A stretch of DNA of 64,000 nt, taken from Ridgeia piscesae. Lineage: Eukaryota > Annelida > Polychaeta > Sabellida > Siboglinidae. The stretch is from contig JAODUO010001344.1 of NCBI GenBank assembly GCA_025642075.2, positions 53,501 to 117,500 of the forward strand. The letters run 5' to 3'. The position numbers were made by a program, and so were the translations under genes. Shown one piece after another: positions 33,733 through 63,536 of this stretch; the first letter of the stretch is position 1; each line of letters starts with the position of its first letter. The notes beneath the pieces were generated by a model that was not told where the DNA came from, ran no database searches, and saw only the letters and a list, made by a program, of their open reading frames with translations.

Positions 33733-34540
33733 AATAAATTAACTAGTTTTAACGATGGCTTTACAGGTTGTATGAATTTTATGACGTGGTGTGTGTATTT
33801 AAGTCCAAACTGAGTTTGTTATGGGGTGAGACGGCAGTAATCCAGGACCTTTGAAGATTTCGTTTCTGGTGTGAAAATAGTATATTTTATTTTTATACGG
33901 TGCAGGTAATTGTTACTTTGTGTTGATGGGTTTTAAATTGTATTCCTTTCAGACAGTGTGTTCACTCTGCTATATAAAGAATGTCTACTGTGTAGGAGTA
34001 GGAACAATTCCTACTGAATATCTTTAGGGATTTGTTGGAATTAAATACTCGCTGTAATCTGTAGATTTTAACTCCAGTCATATCCAATACTTGTTGTGAT
34101 ATTCAACACTAGGTTTAGATGTCACATCAGACACGATGAAGGTTCTAGGGAACTTTGTGTAGATTTCTACAAAATATATATGTGTACATATTAACAAACA
34201 TCTCTGCAAAATGTGTTGGCTATGCATTGATCAGTTTAGTTGAAATTTGAAAGCCAGATGGTTAAAAAATTAATGGATTTTTCGTTTAGGTAAATTAGTT
34301 CATATCGTATCATAAAGATGGGTTTACACTGGCTCATTTTATGTAAACTTTGGGTATGTGATGTTTGTTGTCTGTCTACTTTGAAAAGGTGTTAGTAAAA
34401 TATCTATGCAAAGTATTATATTACAAGAATTGTTTTGCAGAGATTTGTTTTATTAGTGTCTGTGGAATTAGCTTTAACTAATAGCAGGATGTCGATAAAG
34501 CATATTTTTCTTGTGGAAATGTGAAACGGGTTTTAATAAA
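33733..34540 (+). promoter_or_regulatory. Candidate MPI poly(A) signals
   Basis: AATAAA occurs at 33733-33738 and at 34535-34540 in the 3' flank of MPI. Either could define the mRNA end; the sequence alone does not choose. Confidence 0.45.
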
Positions 34541-36650
34541 ATCACTGTTATCATTATAGGTTATGTTGTTTATGGCTACACAACTTTATTTACTTTATGT
34601 ATTGTGGATCCTTTCAGCCGTGTTCCCAGCCATCTGTACAAGCCCACTGACTCAGTGGTGATACCATTACAGCACTGACAACTTCCACTCTACAAAAACA
34701 ACACCAGACCATTAACAGTCATATCCTAATTCAACTTTGTCACCTGGGACCACTGAAATAAGTTCACCCATCAACCTCCAACTTCTCCCTGCTCAATCTC
34801 TCTAGGAAGTATTCAGCCACACTGAATTTTCATTTGTATATATATATATCTCCAATCCACCACTGTCTACAGCCATGTACATGTTTCTACAGCCAGGCAA
34901 ACTCGAGCAACGTGAACATAACTGCATGAATTCTGAAATAATGTCAATAACAATGGCAGTTTGCTGGACTGACCCTCTTGTGACCACCGTACCTTACTAG
35001 TGACCACCGTACCCTACTTGTGACCACCGTCCCCTTCTTGTGACCACCGTACCCTACTTGTGACCACCGTACCCTACTTGTGACCACCGTCCCCTACTTG
35101 TGACCACCGTACCCTACTTGTGACCACCGTCCCCTTCTTGTGACCACCGTACCCTACTTGTGACCACCGTACCCTACTTGTGACCACCGTACCCTACTTG
35201 TGACCACCGTACCCTACTTGTGACCACCGTCCCCTTCTTGTGACCACTGTACCCTACTTGTGACCACCGTACCCTACTTGTGATCACTGTACCCTACTTG
35301 TGACCACCGTCCCCTTCTTGTGACCACCGTACCCTACTTGTGACCATCATACCCTACTTGTGACCACCGTCCCCTACTTGTGACCACCGTCCCCTACTTG
35401 TGACCACCGTACCCTACTTGTGACCACCGTACCCTACTTGTGACCACTGTACCATACTTGTGACCACTCACCCTACTTGTGACCACCTCCCTACTTGTGA
35501 CCACCGACCCTACTTGTGACCACGTACTTCCTACTTGTGATCACCGTACCCTACTTGTGACCACTGTACCCTACTTGTGATCACGTACCCTACTTGTGAC
35601 CACTGTACCCTACTTGTGACCACCGTACCCTACTTGTGACCACTGTACCATACTTGTGACCACTGTACCCTACTTGTGACCACGTACCCTACTTGTGACT
35701 ACCTCCCTTACTTGTGACCATTACTAGTTGTGACACTTAATACTTGTGACACTGTGACTTCTTGTGACTCCGTCATTCCTACTTGTTGTGATATTCACAC
35801 TAGGTTTAGATGTCACATCAGACACGATGAAGGTTCTAGGGAACTTTGTGTAGATTTCTACAAAATATATATGTGTACATATTGACAAACATCTCTGCAA
35901 AATGTGTTGGCTATGCATTGATCAGTTTAGTTGAAATTTGAAAGCCAGATGGTTAAAAAATTAATGGATTTTTCGTTTAGGTAATCATATGACATCGTAT
36001 CATGACATGGTTTACACTGGCCTTATGTAAACGTTATGTGAGTGTCTTCTACTTTGACAGAGCTCTTAGTAATATCTTCTATATTTACAGTTTTTGAGAC
36101 ACTTGTATTACTTCTGTGGAATGTAGCTTTACTTTGACAGTACTCTTGTGAAGCTATTTTTCTTGTGAAATGTGACACGGTTCCCTATAGAAGTCCCTTT
36201 ATCATTACCACGTTAGTTTTTGCAGCTACCCACTTTTTTACTTAGTTACTTGTGGAGTCCTACTTTACACCGTGCCCAGCCATCTGTACAAGCCCACTAC
36301 TTGTGATACCATTGTGACACACTGTACAACTTTACCACCCCCTACAAAACAACACCGTACCATTACCAGTCCTATCTTGTACATGTCACTACTTGTCACC
36401 TGTACCTACTGTAACGTCACCCTTCAACCGTCCCACTTTGCCACTGTACTACACCACCTCCTATTGTGACACCGTATCAGCCACCTGCAACTCCTACTGT
36501 GACCATTACCCTTCATTGTACCATATACTTTATCCCAATCCACACTTGTCCACCGACCACTGTACAGTTACCCTACTGACCACCAACTCTGGCCACCGTA
36601 ACTACTGCTGAACTTCGACCACTACTGTCACAAACTATGTGACAGTTTCT
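34085..36650 (+). repeat. Duplicated MPI 3' flank around the minisatellite
   Basis: Sequence from about 34093 (GTGATATTCAACACTAGGTT) to 34990 recurs from about 35785 (GTGATATTCACACTAGGTTT) to 36650, an offset of about 1.69 kb. The first 210 bases are almost identical. After about 35985 the second copy degrades quickly, with small deletions and inserted CTTGTGAC fragments, yet landmarks such as CCAGCCATCTGTACAAGCCC remain. See findings for the assembly question. Confidence 0.85.
34978..35780 (+). repeat. 20-bp minisatellite, block 1
   Basis: About 38 tandem copies of CTTGTGACCACCGTACCCTA with mostly T/C variants (GTCCCC, ACTGTACC). The last 300 bases lose register and length, with broken units of 15-19 bases. 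Confidence 0.95.
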
Positions 36651-38690
36651 TGTGACCGTACCCTACTTGTGACCACCGACCTACTTGTGACCACCGTACC
36701 CTACTTGTGACCACCGTACCCTCTTGTGACCACCGTACCCTACTTGTGACCACCGTCCCTACTTGTGACCACCGTCCCTACTTGTGACCACCGTACCCTA
36801 CTTGTGACCACCGTACCCTACTTGTGACCACCGTACCCTACTTGTGACCACCGTACCCTACTTGTGACCACCGTACCCTACTTGTGACCACCGTACCCTA
36901 CTTGTGACCACCGTCCCCTACTTGTGACCACCGTACCCTACTTGTGACCACCGTACCCTACTTGTGACCACCGTACCCTACTTGTGACCACCGTACCCTA
37001 CTTGTGACCACCGTACCCTACTTGTGACCACCGTACCCTACTTGTGACCACCGTCCCTACTTGTGACCACCGTACCCTACTTGTGACCACCGCCTTGTAC
37101 CACCGTACCCTACTGTGACCACCGTACCCTACTTGTGACCACCGTACCCTACTTGTGACCACCGTACCCTACTTGTGACCACCGTACCCTACTTGTGACC
37201 ACCGTACCCTACTTGTGACCACCGTACCCTACTTGTGACCACCGTACCCTACTTGTGACCACCGTACCCTACTTGTGACCACCGTCCCCTCTTGTGACCA
37301 CCGACCCTACTTGTGACCACCGTCCCTACTTGTGACCACCGCTACTTGTACCACTACTTCTTGTGACCACCGTACCCTACTTGTGACCACCGTACCCTAC
37401 CCCTGTGACCACCGTACCCTACTTGTGACCACCGTACCCTACTTGTGACCACCGTACCCTACTTGTGACCACCGTACCCTACTTGTGACCACCGTACCCT
37501 ACTTGTGACCACCGTACCCTACTTGTGACCACCGTACCCTACTTGTGACCACCGTACCCTACTTGTGACCACCGTACCCTACTTGTGACCACCGTACCCT
37601 ACTTGTGACCACCGTACCCTACTTGTGACCACCGTACCCTACTTGTGACCACCGTACCCTACTTGTGACCACCGTACCCTACTTGTGACCACCGTACCCT
37701 ACTTGTGACCACCGTCCCCTTCTTGTACCCTCCCTTTGTGACCACCGTACCCTACTTGTGACCACCGTACCCTACTTGTGACCACCGTACCCTTCTTGTG
37801 ACCACCGTACCCTTCTTGTGACCACCGTACCCTACTTGTGACCACCGTACCCTACTTGTGACCACCGTACCCTACTTGTAGACCACCGTCACTCCTACTT
37901 GTGACCACCGTCCCTTGCACTTGTGACCACCGTACCCTACTTGTGACCACCGTACCCTACTTGTGACCACCGTACCCTACTTGTGACCACCGTACCCTTC
38001 TTGTGACCACCGTACCCTACTTGTGACCACCGTCCCTACTTGTGACCACCGTACCCTCTTGTGACCAGACCCACTTGTACCCCTACTTCTGTGACCACCG
38101 TACCCTCTTGTGACCACCGTACCCTTCTTGTGACCACCGTCCTCTTGTGACCACCGTACCCTACTTGTGACCACCGTCACCCTACTTGTGACCACCGTAC
38201 CCTTCTTGTGACCACCGTACTCTTGACCACCATTCTCTTGTGACCACCGTACCCTACTTGTGACCACCGTACCCTACTTGTGACCACCGTCCCCTACTTG
38301 TGACCACCGTACCCTACTTGTGACCACCGTACCCTACTTGTGACCACCGTACCCTTCTTGTGACCACCGTACCCTACTTGTGACCACCGTACCCTACTTG
38401 TGACCACCTTTATTTACCTGTACTCTTGTGACCACCGTACCCTACTTGTGACCACCGTACCCTACTTGTGACCACCGTACCCTACTTGTGACCACCGTAC
38501 CCTACTTGTGACCACTGTACCCTTCTTGTGACCACCGTACCCTTCTTGTGACCACCGTCACCCTACTTGTGACCACTGTACCCTACTTGTGACCACCGTA
38601 CCCTTCTTGTGACCACCGTACCCTTCTTGTGACCACCGTACCCTCTTGTGACCACCGTACCTTCTTGTGACCACCGTACCTGGCCTGAAA
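36651..38690 (+). repeat. 20-bp minisatellite, block 2
   Basis: About 100 more copies of the same CTTGTGACCACCGTACCCTA unit. Long runs are perfect, punctuated by truncated units (37085-37110, 37290-37400, 37725, 38060-38240). It ends at TGGCCTGAAACTAACGTGAT. It may extend or collapse in the real genome. Confidence 0.95.
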
Positions 38691-40197
38691 CTAACGTGAT
38701 TTACAGTGGAGTATGCCAAAGTTCACTGCCAAATAAAATATGTAACAATCGCTTTATTAGTCACATAAGCAACAAGCTCCAGCCGACACATTGGCTAGGA
38801 CACTGTCAGTAACCCAACATCTCTTCTTGTACATGTAGTCTACTATCAGATATAATGTTAATTCTGTACCTAAGCATATTCACCTTTGTACATTGTTAAA
38901 GTGAGTAGATGGCTGGTCTCATGCATTCCTATTTGAGAAGGTTCTAAATATAATGAGGCACTAACACCAGTTATCCACTGCACTTTCTAATAAAACACAT
39001 TCAAATAAACTGTGCGAAACAAAGCCTAGTCTCAGTACAGGTGCACATGAAGACAATCTAGGCAAAGTAACTTTAACTTAATTTTAAAGAGTACAAATGA
39101 AGTGTAATCTTCAACACGTTACTGAAAATATAGTGTAATCAACAAAGATATTAAATTTCTAGGCACTGTAACTGTCAATGACGACTAATTATCAAAGTTC
39201 ATTCTATACTCTTACATAAGTTTATATTTCAGTTGTCATGGAGACTGCAGAACCTGTTAAACAGTTTATTTTGATGGTGTTTAAAAAGTGCTATGCTATT
39301 GATCATTGATGACTGGTAATGTATATTTCATTAGTGCTAATAAAATATCTTGCACTACATTGTGTGGTAAATAATAATGTCATAAAACACAAATTCAGTA
39401 TGTAACACATCATTGTCACCTTGTCTGAACTGTGATGCAGCGAATAAAGTCAAACCAGATGATTACTATTATAAGTTTTTAGTAATTATCGTTTATCTAC
39501 TGGGAAGTTTAAGTGTTTGGGACTGCTGTTTTCACAGAGCCGAGAAAACCTTTCTTTCTAATGAACCCCCTGTAAAAATGACAAAAAAAGTTTACTGGTG
39601 TCATTGGGTTTTTTTACCAAAGGGGATAAATAAATTGGTCCAAAAAAGGTTTCTTACAAAAATGTAATACACATCAATGTGTTATCAGATGGACAACACG
39701 TTGATGTACTGAAGTATAATTTTTGGGACTGCTGTGTTTCACAGGCAGCCGAGGAAAACTGTTCATTTCTAGACGAGCCCACTGCCCCTGTGACACCCAG
39801 CAGTGACAAGTAAACACAGACTACTGGTGTCTAGTCTGGCGTTTGTTTATTCTCTGAAAGGGGTGGAGTGGAGACAATGAAATTGGCTGGCCAGACTTCA
39901 GAACGACAAACTCCAATTTTAATCGGCATGCAACTACACCAAGGGTCAGATAAATTGCTCACGTATTAGTTACAAGCATATTTTGATAAGTCGGCAGATG
40001 AAGTTTGTTTTCTTACAAAAATGTAATACACATCAACGTATTATCAATCGTTGATGTGTATTACTTTTTTAAGAAAACCGACTTACATCATCTAATTGCG
40101 AACAACTTTAGAACACAAGACTATTGGAACCTTTTACTTACATGTCTTTCCAATTTTAATCGGCCCAAAAGTCATCATTTAATATTTTCTCGATAAT
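38691..40197. other. MPI-CDC16 convergent intergenic region
   Basis: Single-copy-looking AT-rich DNA up to about 39400. It then holds two diverged copies of a segment containing GGGACTGCTGT-TTTCACAG (39516 and 39724) and a perfect 16-base inverted repeat, GTAATACACATCAACG at 40023-40038 with its complement at 40049-40064. TTTATT at 40198-40203 is the likely CDC16 poly(A) signal on the minus strand. Confidence 0.55.
39745..39813 (+). pseudogene. Orphan terminal-exon-like fragment
   Basis: TGTGTTTCACAG followed by an open phase-0 stretch of 22 codons (AAEENCSFLDEPTAPVTPSS, DK) and TAA looks like the last exon of an unknown gene. A more damaged copy lies about 200 bases upstream (39530-39600, GAGCCGAGAAAACC). 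No partner exons are visible on either side, so it is more likely a relic than a gene. Confidence 0.25.
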
Positions 40198-40335
40198 TTT
40201 ATTACACCACTTGAAAATACATTTATCACCTCTAATTTCATTCATGAACGCCTCGAGACATTATGAGCCAGACACGATGGATGACACTGCTGGACAGGTG
40301 ACTTGTACTACAAAAAGTTCCATTTGTGTCAGACG

Positions 40336-56498
<16,163 letters not shown>

Positions 56499-56747
56499 GA
56501 TGGGTGGAATAAATAAGAGCCAATCACACACCTTCTTTGTGGATCACATGAACCCAAAGTCGCATAATAAACGCTACTTTCATTGGCTGAAGCAAACATC
56601 TCGTTTTGTTGTTGATGGTAACCGCCAGCTATTACCCGACCTAGGCTTGGGGTTCATTCATAAATATAATAAATTCGCTACTTCTCCGCCACTGAGTGCG
56701 TTGTTAAACCAACACTTGGTTCTGAAGGACCTATAGCATTTATAAAG
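56499..56747. promoter_or_regulatory. Bidirectional CDC16/AKAP14 promoter region
   Basis: About 250 bases separate the CDC16 start codon from a likely noncoding first exon of the AKAP14 gene, which would end at the donor TATAAAG/GTAAGG (56747/56748) and splice to 57508. CCAAT occurs forward at 56520-56524 and reversed (ATTGG) at 56582-56586, a common layout in divergent housekeeping/ciliary gene pairs. The first exon is inference. Confidence 0.5.
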
Positions 56748-57524
56748 GTAAGGACAAGGAATTATATGACTTCGATAGGTTAATTATTTTCACCGATAGT
56801 GACCCTACTCCAGTCCATGCAATATCATCCAACAAAATTAATAACCAGTGGCAATACATGTAAGTTTGTAACATGCTGTCTTGGTTGTGTAATTTGTAAT
56901 TACCTTCCACAGATCCTCTTCTGGTTATTATAATTATGTAATACATCCGGGATAAACGTAGTCGTAGACCCATACTGCATAGTTCTTTGCGTTTTGTCTA
57001 CGTGATTATTTTAATCCGAAGCAGAGGAAGAGCAAGCTAGAGACCCAGCGTCCATCAGTCTGAACTTTGATGCTGTACACTCCACACAGCCTCTTCTAGC
57101 GCTAACTATCCTCGCAAGCCATGCGAACTACCCCGACCTCATCCATGAGAACAGTGCAAATATGTACCCATCCCAGTTTGAAGACGGATAAACAATTTCT
57201 GGAAATTCCAGTATATAACGATACGTCCGCCCAGTTGCACAAGCAGCTGTAGTTGAATGGTTTTGTGTATTCAAATATTTGCTTCTATATCCCAAACATT
57301 GCATGTATCATGAGCAAAGTGTGGCTGAAAACACCCAACATTATATCACATGACCTGACCACACTCCTTGTGGGTGATTCCAATGATTGAGCTTACTCAA
57401 AATGTATACTGCAAGCAATGTAGATATTTCCTCATTTATATTAATTACACATTGATGCAGATGACACATAGATTCTGTTAATTACATATCGATGATTGGT
57501 CTTGCAGATCAGCAGGCTGTCAGA

Positions 57525-60500
57525 ATGGCAGATGATAGTTCAGAGAAAATAGACACTACTGAGAAGGCAGAAGAAGATGGTTCGGAGAAAGTAGACGCTA
57601 CTGAGAATGCAGATGCTGCTGAGGAAGAAACACCTGACATGGGTATGCAACCAGAGACACAAAATGACGAAAACAACCCAGCTCCGAGCAACTCAACGGA
57701 CAGCCTGTTCAAGAGTGGAAGTGACCCTGTGGCTGAGACCGAAAAGAAAGAGGAGGATGACGGGGCTCAGGAAAACTTCAGCAGTTCATCTGGAAGTATG
57801 AAAGTCGACGTGCAAGGGGACAGTCACAGTACATTAAAGTTAAGTACTCCGTCTGATGGAGAGAAGAAGGGTAGCATATCTGGCAGTGAGAAAAGGGACG
57901 AGCGGGATGACCAGGCGTTTGCCAGTCGCTCCTCCAGCACCCTCAAGAGAGTCGCATTCGATGAGCCTACCGAGAAAATGTCCGAGGTGTATGAAGAATC
58001 ACAATCACCGAGTGAGGACCAAGGATCGCTACAGAAACAAATATCCAGCCAGACAATCGAGACACGCGACTCTACCACAATGACAACGCTCGACTCGGAG
58101 CCGAATTACAGCGAGTACTCAAGCTTCGCCGAGCACTTAGCGGACTATTCCATGTGCAGCGATTCTATGTACTCGAGGGAGGGATCTGTAGACGTTAAAC
58201 CCCAGCGAGGGAGCAGTGCGGAGAGGTACACACAACAAGCACATGAGCTTGTCAACATGGTCATCGAAAACGCTTCAAAGCATCTTGTGAAAGAACAGTT
58301 GCGTCGGCAGACCACCATGGATGAGCTCGAAGTGGAACTCTCGCGAGGGAGCACCCCAGTTGCCTCGCGTCCTGTGTATGACAATGAAGTCATCGAGAAC
58401 ATCGACTGGCTGACGATAGAGGAGTTCACGGTCAACCGCGGGACATTTAAGATCGAAGAATTCATCAAGGTACGCATATGAAGCTCTGTTTTTGTTATGT
58501 GAATGTTTAAATGTTTATTGATTTATTATATAGCATCATGTTTATACTATAATATGTTATGGTAATGTACAATGGAAGTTAATATAAACATAAAATGATA
58601 ATTCAGCATAATACACATATACTGATATAATGGAAACAAGTAAAATTAATTAGATAAATTATTTAATAAGTAATTGTTTAAATAATTAAGTATATTAAAT
58701 AAATAATTCAAATTAATAATTTAATTATAAAAGAATTAGTAAAATGTCTAACAATAAGTTACCGGTAGTTGTAGGCTACACTAAAATCGTGAGACTTCAA
58801 TTCTTTTAAAATGCCGACATTGTTGCAGCTGCACACATCTTTTGGTAATGAGTGCCATAATTTTGGTGCAGCAATATGAAATGTGAAATGCAATACCACA
58901 TTACAATGGGCACATGTATAGTAAACATAAACATGATTTAACTCTGAACATTGTATTCTGCATAAAGTAAATTTCCAGGTTGAGATGACCTCTTGATAAT
59001 TTAAGTGTTGTTTTATTTGAAGCCACTTATCTACCTAGCTGACTTTGCTTTTTCTGTGCCAATGGCGTTTCATTTATTCATTGCTACTGAAAATTATTCT
59101 CTTTATTGTGGCAAATTATTAGAAGTAACTACTGGTAAACCACATAATTGTTAATAAAAAACTGACAGCATTGCACAGTGCTCTTCCACCATTTCAGTAG
59201 TCTGGAGGATCATTAAACATTTAAAGACGATTAGTCCTCCTAGTTGTAGAGTTCAGATCATGTTGAATATTTTTGAGATTATAGATTCATATTAAGTCAA
59301 TAGGCCATGTGAGTCTCCCACTCGAAAACAAAGTTGCGGGCACTTGGGGGCAGGAAATCCATTTTCTCCATGTTTAAACTTTAAAGATAAGACTTTGCTT
59401 TGTTTTTGTTGTTTTAATAATCAGGCTCTCAACAAATAGCCCCAAAAGCTATATTGGCTGAAGGATAATTACAAGCAGAAGCAGTGTGGCACTTCGTTGG
59501 TAAAACTGATCATGGAAATCATGCATTTTGATCAATTATTATGGTGGTTGCCATGGCATTGGTGGTTAATACTTGTGTTTAGCGATCTTGACAAGTAATG
59601 AAGAATGCCATCTTTCGAGCAGTATGACCTGTTTTGGGACAAATGTGTACATGTGTTATGATTATGTGTATTTAGACAACTTGTCCGATGTAAGTGCTTT
59701 TATTGAACTGTTGTGAAACCACAATGTACAGCAATGTAAAATGCAAATTGCATAAAAGACATATGGCCTAAGATCACTTTGCGTTACGTAAATCGCTATA
59801 TGTCTATGACAGTGTGATAAACTCAATACTAACTCGGACAGTTAAGATCAGAAAGCTATAACACAAGATATTTATGATCTGATTTTCCGAGTATTCATCA
59901 GTCGGAAACTACAAATGTCATCCGTCAAAAGAATATAATTATTGTGTCCTGAGACTCCTGTTCCATATTAGCTCTAGTCGCTGGGAATCTCGCCATGTAT
60001 CGTGACACACTTATAAGGCCCTGTATAAGAAAAAATGGGAAGGTATACAAAATTGAAAAAACTTGTAACTATTTATTATACACTCAGTTGTCCACCATGC
60101 CTCACCATCGTGACACAATCTGACTGTGATGTGTCAAATTAAATATTCAGGTTGTCATTGAAACTTCAAAGGATAGATTATGGATAATGAAACAGTCGTA
60201 AATCGTGCCAGATGTGCTCCGTGCCATTTGTTCAGTGTGTGTGTCATGTTGACTGCTGTAGAAGACGTGGTTCCACCAGGACAACTGGCTCTACTGCACC
60301 GACCACCTGGGCAAGGAGGAGTTTGACTATGACACCCGCTACAGGTACTAAACGGGATTCTTAAAAAATTGTAAACACTGTAATGTGTGCAATTTTTAGT
60401 TAATCTTGTTAACATAACTATGTCATATAATCCTATGCCTGCATTTCATTATCAGTGTTTTATTAATCATTTACAACCCTAGCGACAAATCGAAAAAATA

Positions 60501-62772
60501 ACTGCATACCACGTATGAATACTTTTAATAGTACAGCCTTTATAGTATCATCTTATAAAACTATATCCTTATTTTAGTTTTTAATTCAGTTGGCCTGAGA
60601 GCCAATCAGTATTTCTACCCTATTGTGGGGTAAGGCTGCCCTCAAGGCAACATTGGCAGAGCAATAATCTCCCAGGCTGGCGTGAGGAGCTAAAAGGTGC
60701 TGCCACATCACTGAGCTTGGGTAATCAAGGCTATGCACCTCCAACCTCGAGTTTTCAAGAATATATGGAAGTGTTACGATTACTATTATTACAGGTACCG
60801 CGTGCGATGGAGCGTGCCAACTCGGCGTAAACCCATCCCCCGAGCGACGGCGTGCGTCTTCTTCACCTTCAGCGTGTCCAAGGTCAAACCTCGTGTACGT
60901 ATCAAAAATATAACATAGTCCTTGTGTTTGCTAAAAAATAGTCTGGTGTTGTACTATGGTGCCTGTCTGTATGATGGCCTGTGTTTGCAAATGGAGAACA
61001 ACTTAATGAGAACATATTATATATGAAAGGTTTCGTGGGAAACCATACTTTTTAAATGAAAAGTCAACATTTGTGTTTCGAAAACTTTTACAAGATTGGC
61101 CAGACACCCCAGGTGAAATTATGTATTAAAAATACTCTGATTATGATCATTTTGAATATCTACTATTAATATAAAGTTCACTTTTATAACCATTACATAC
61201 CACATTATGACTATTAATCATGAATAAAGCATGTCAGTGCCAAGAAATTAAATCCATTATATGCACTTTTAATTTTGTTTAATAAAAACAATATTTTAAT
61301 AAATCCTCTGGTCATTCCACAACAGAATGTTTACCGAACAGACATTTTCAGTAATTATTATCATTCATGATTATGTTCAATAAAAATAGTAGTGTTTCCT
61401 AATTTTCAATTTGTTTGCTTAAATGGCAGACTGTTGGATCATTACCATGGCTATAGGGCCAGTCTGACCGAAATGTTACTTTTGGTAAAACAGGACTATT
61501 GGCATAAAGTGAAAAATAATCCTATCTACCTTCCTTGGCTGACAACTTCACAGCCTCTGAGACAACACTTTATTTGCATTTCAATTCTGAAATGTCCTGT
61601 CAAAAATGCATTGAAATTTATCACATTATTTTCCTCCTATACATCTTGGGTGCCAGCCAAGCTTTCTGAGTATGATCCATTTGAAGAAAGATGTCTTTGT
61701 TTTTGGAATTTGATCCCATTCAGTTCTTTGCCGCAGTTTTAGGGTAAAACTTATGTGCGTAACGCAGTACTGTGTCTAGTAATGTTTCACATATTTTCTG
61801 CAACTGTTCCGAGACCCAGCAACATGTTGGGGGTTTTAGATGTAACTAGCGTTACAATAAACTGAAATTGTCGGAACAAATGTTAGATTTATGACATGGT
61901 CTTCAGGTTTTGGGTACGTGTAGTGCCATCTACAGGATGGGTGTAGTACTACTATTAGTATTGTACTAAAACTAACAGATTTACCTAGATGGTTTGATAT
62001 GCACCATGCTTTCCCACAATACATTTTATTATTTTATTGCTTACATATTGAAAATGGTGTGGTTTTAAATAATGGCATTGTGTTTGTGTCTCCTTGATTT
62101 TTTTGTAAATAAATTACTTATTACTTATTTATGATTATTAGGCAGTCGATAGCAGCATGACTGCTTATTAAATCAACTACCAAGTCAAATATTTAATATG
62201 TTTGTTGTCGTTTTTCAGGACTACCCTGTTGATGTCTACTATGTTTTCGAAACCAACAGGCTGGTCCACAGGTACGAACCTGTTTTCGTGGTTGTATTTA
62301 GCAAGTTTGTACCAGACGTTGATTGTTTGCAGTGTTATGTGTGCTTTCTACAACTGTCCTTGCTACGTATGGAGACCATCTCCTGCCATCTTTGTATGTG
62401 GCGCCATCTTTCACATAAACATTGAACTGACTAATATGCAGCTTATGTAACTTGGAGTAGTTGTAAAATATGTGTGACATGGTAAACAATTATTGTATGT
62501 AATAACCAAAAATAATTATAGTCAGTGACTCTGAACTGTATCTCCGTGGAACTATGCTCAGCCACCAGTCGTCCCACTGTTTTTGGACATCCCAAATTGT
62601 TTTTATATGGTATGTTTTGAATTGCTGAGTCATTATGGGATTAATAATTTTAAATGTTTATAGTTATTTTTCCCTTGTTTCTGGCAGACCTGGTGAATCG
62701 AGATTCCGAGAAAAGTGGCTGAAAGACATCATAGAGAGTAAAGTCATCACCATGAATGGCATTCACTTCTGA
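57525..62772 (+). CDS. AKAP14: A-kinase anchor protein 14-like (5 coding exons)
   Basis: Family member of the axonemal PKA anchor AKAP14 (AKAP28) of cilia and sperm tails. Exons: 57508-58469 (ATG at 57525), 60262-60344, 60795-60894, 62219-62271, 62688-62772; 1266 nt coding, 421 aa. The C-terminal domain (about residues 293-421) has the family pattern: IDWLTIEEFTVNRGTFKIEE, WFHQDNWLYC, RYRVRWSVPTRRKPIPRATA, FFTFSVSKVKP, PVDVYYVFETNRLVHRPGES then RFREKWLKDIIESK. Upstream, AHELVNMVIENA (239-250) fits the amphipathic R-subunit-binding helix. The N-terminal ~235 residues are acidic, Ser-rich and probably disordered, starting with a near-repeat (SEKIDTTEKAEED and SEKVDATENADAA); human AKAP14 is only about 200 aa. 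Identification rests on my reading of the conserved C-terminal domain. Confidence 0.88.
58470..60261 (+). other. AKAP14 intron 1
   Basis: AT-rich. About 58785-58990 holds a segment like interspersed family B (CAATTCTTTTAAAATGCCGA, GTGCCATAATTTTGGTGCAG). No other gene or structured repeat was recognised. Confidence 0.5.
60895..62218 (+). other. AKAP14 intron 3
   Basis: Contains only short frames; the 116-codon frame at 61392-61742 resembles nothing I know and has no splice or repeat support. Nothing else seen. Confidence 0.5.
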
Positions 62773-62894
62773 TGGAGATCGACTGGCCACTTCATATATA
62801 TAGGGATCTATCAATAACAATGGTTATCTATGTTAATGTTGGGTGTAAATTCAAAGTTATTGTATGTATATGTGTATATGGTGTGTGTATGTAT

Positions 62895-63235
<341 letters not shown>

Positions 63236-63505
63236 AAGTGTTCCTCTTAGTACACGTGCATATAATTGTGGTGTCAGTCGTGAGTGGTTACACAATTAGT
63301 AAGACATTGCATATGCTAATAATGACATTGGCATGATTTTATCATTAATTGTTTCTGTATAAAATTAAAATATCTCTCTGGTTAAGTCTCCTCCACATGG
63401 ATAATTTTTGTACAAAGACTACTATATTTGATAAACGGTGAGTTGGTTTTTAACATGGAATTAGAAATGGACAATCCATTGCATGTTTGACCGTATGAAT
63501 GTGTA

Positions 63506-63536
63506 AATAAACGTTTTAGTATTATGTGTCAATAAA
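63506..63536 (+). promoter_or_regulatory. Poly(A) signals of AKAP14
   Basis: AATAAA at 63506-63511 and again at 63531-63536, followed by a GT-containing stretch, are the best candidates. A third AATAAA lies at about 63758. Confidence 0.6.

Noticed and set aside
34978..38690. Telomeric or CRISPR-type array
   Set aside because: The unit is a 20-bp minisatellite unrelated to telomere repeats, with no spacers, flanked by single-copy genes.
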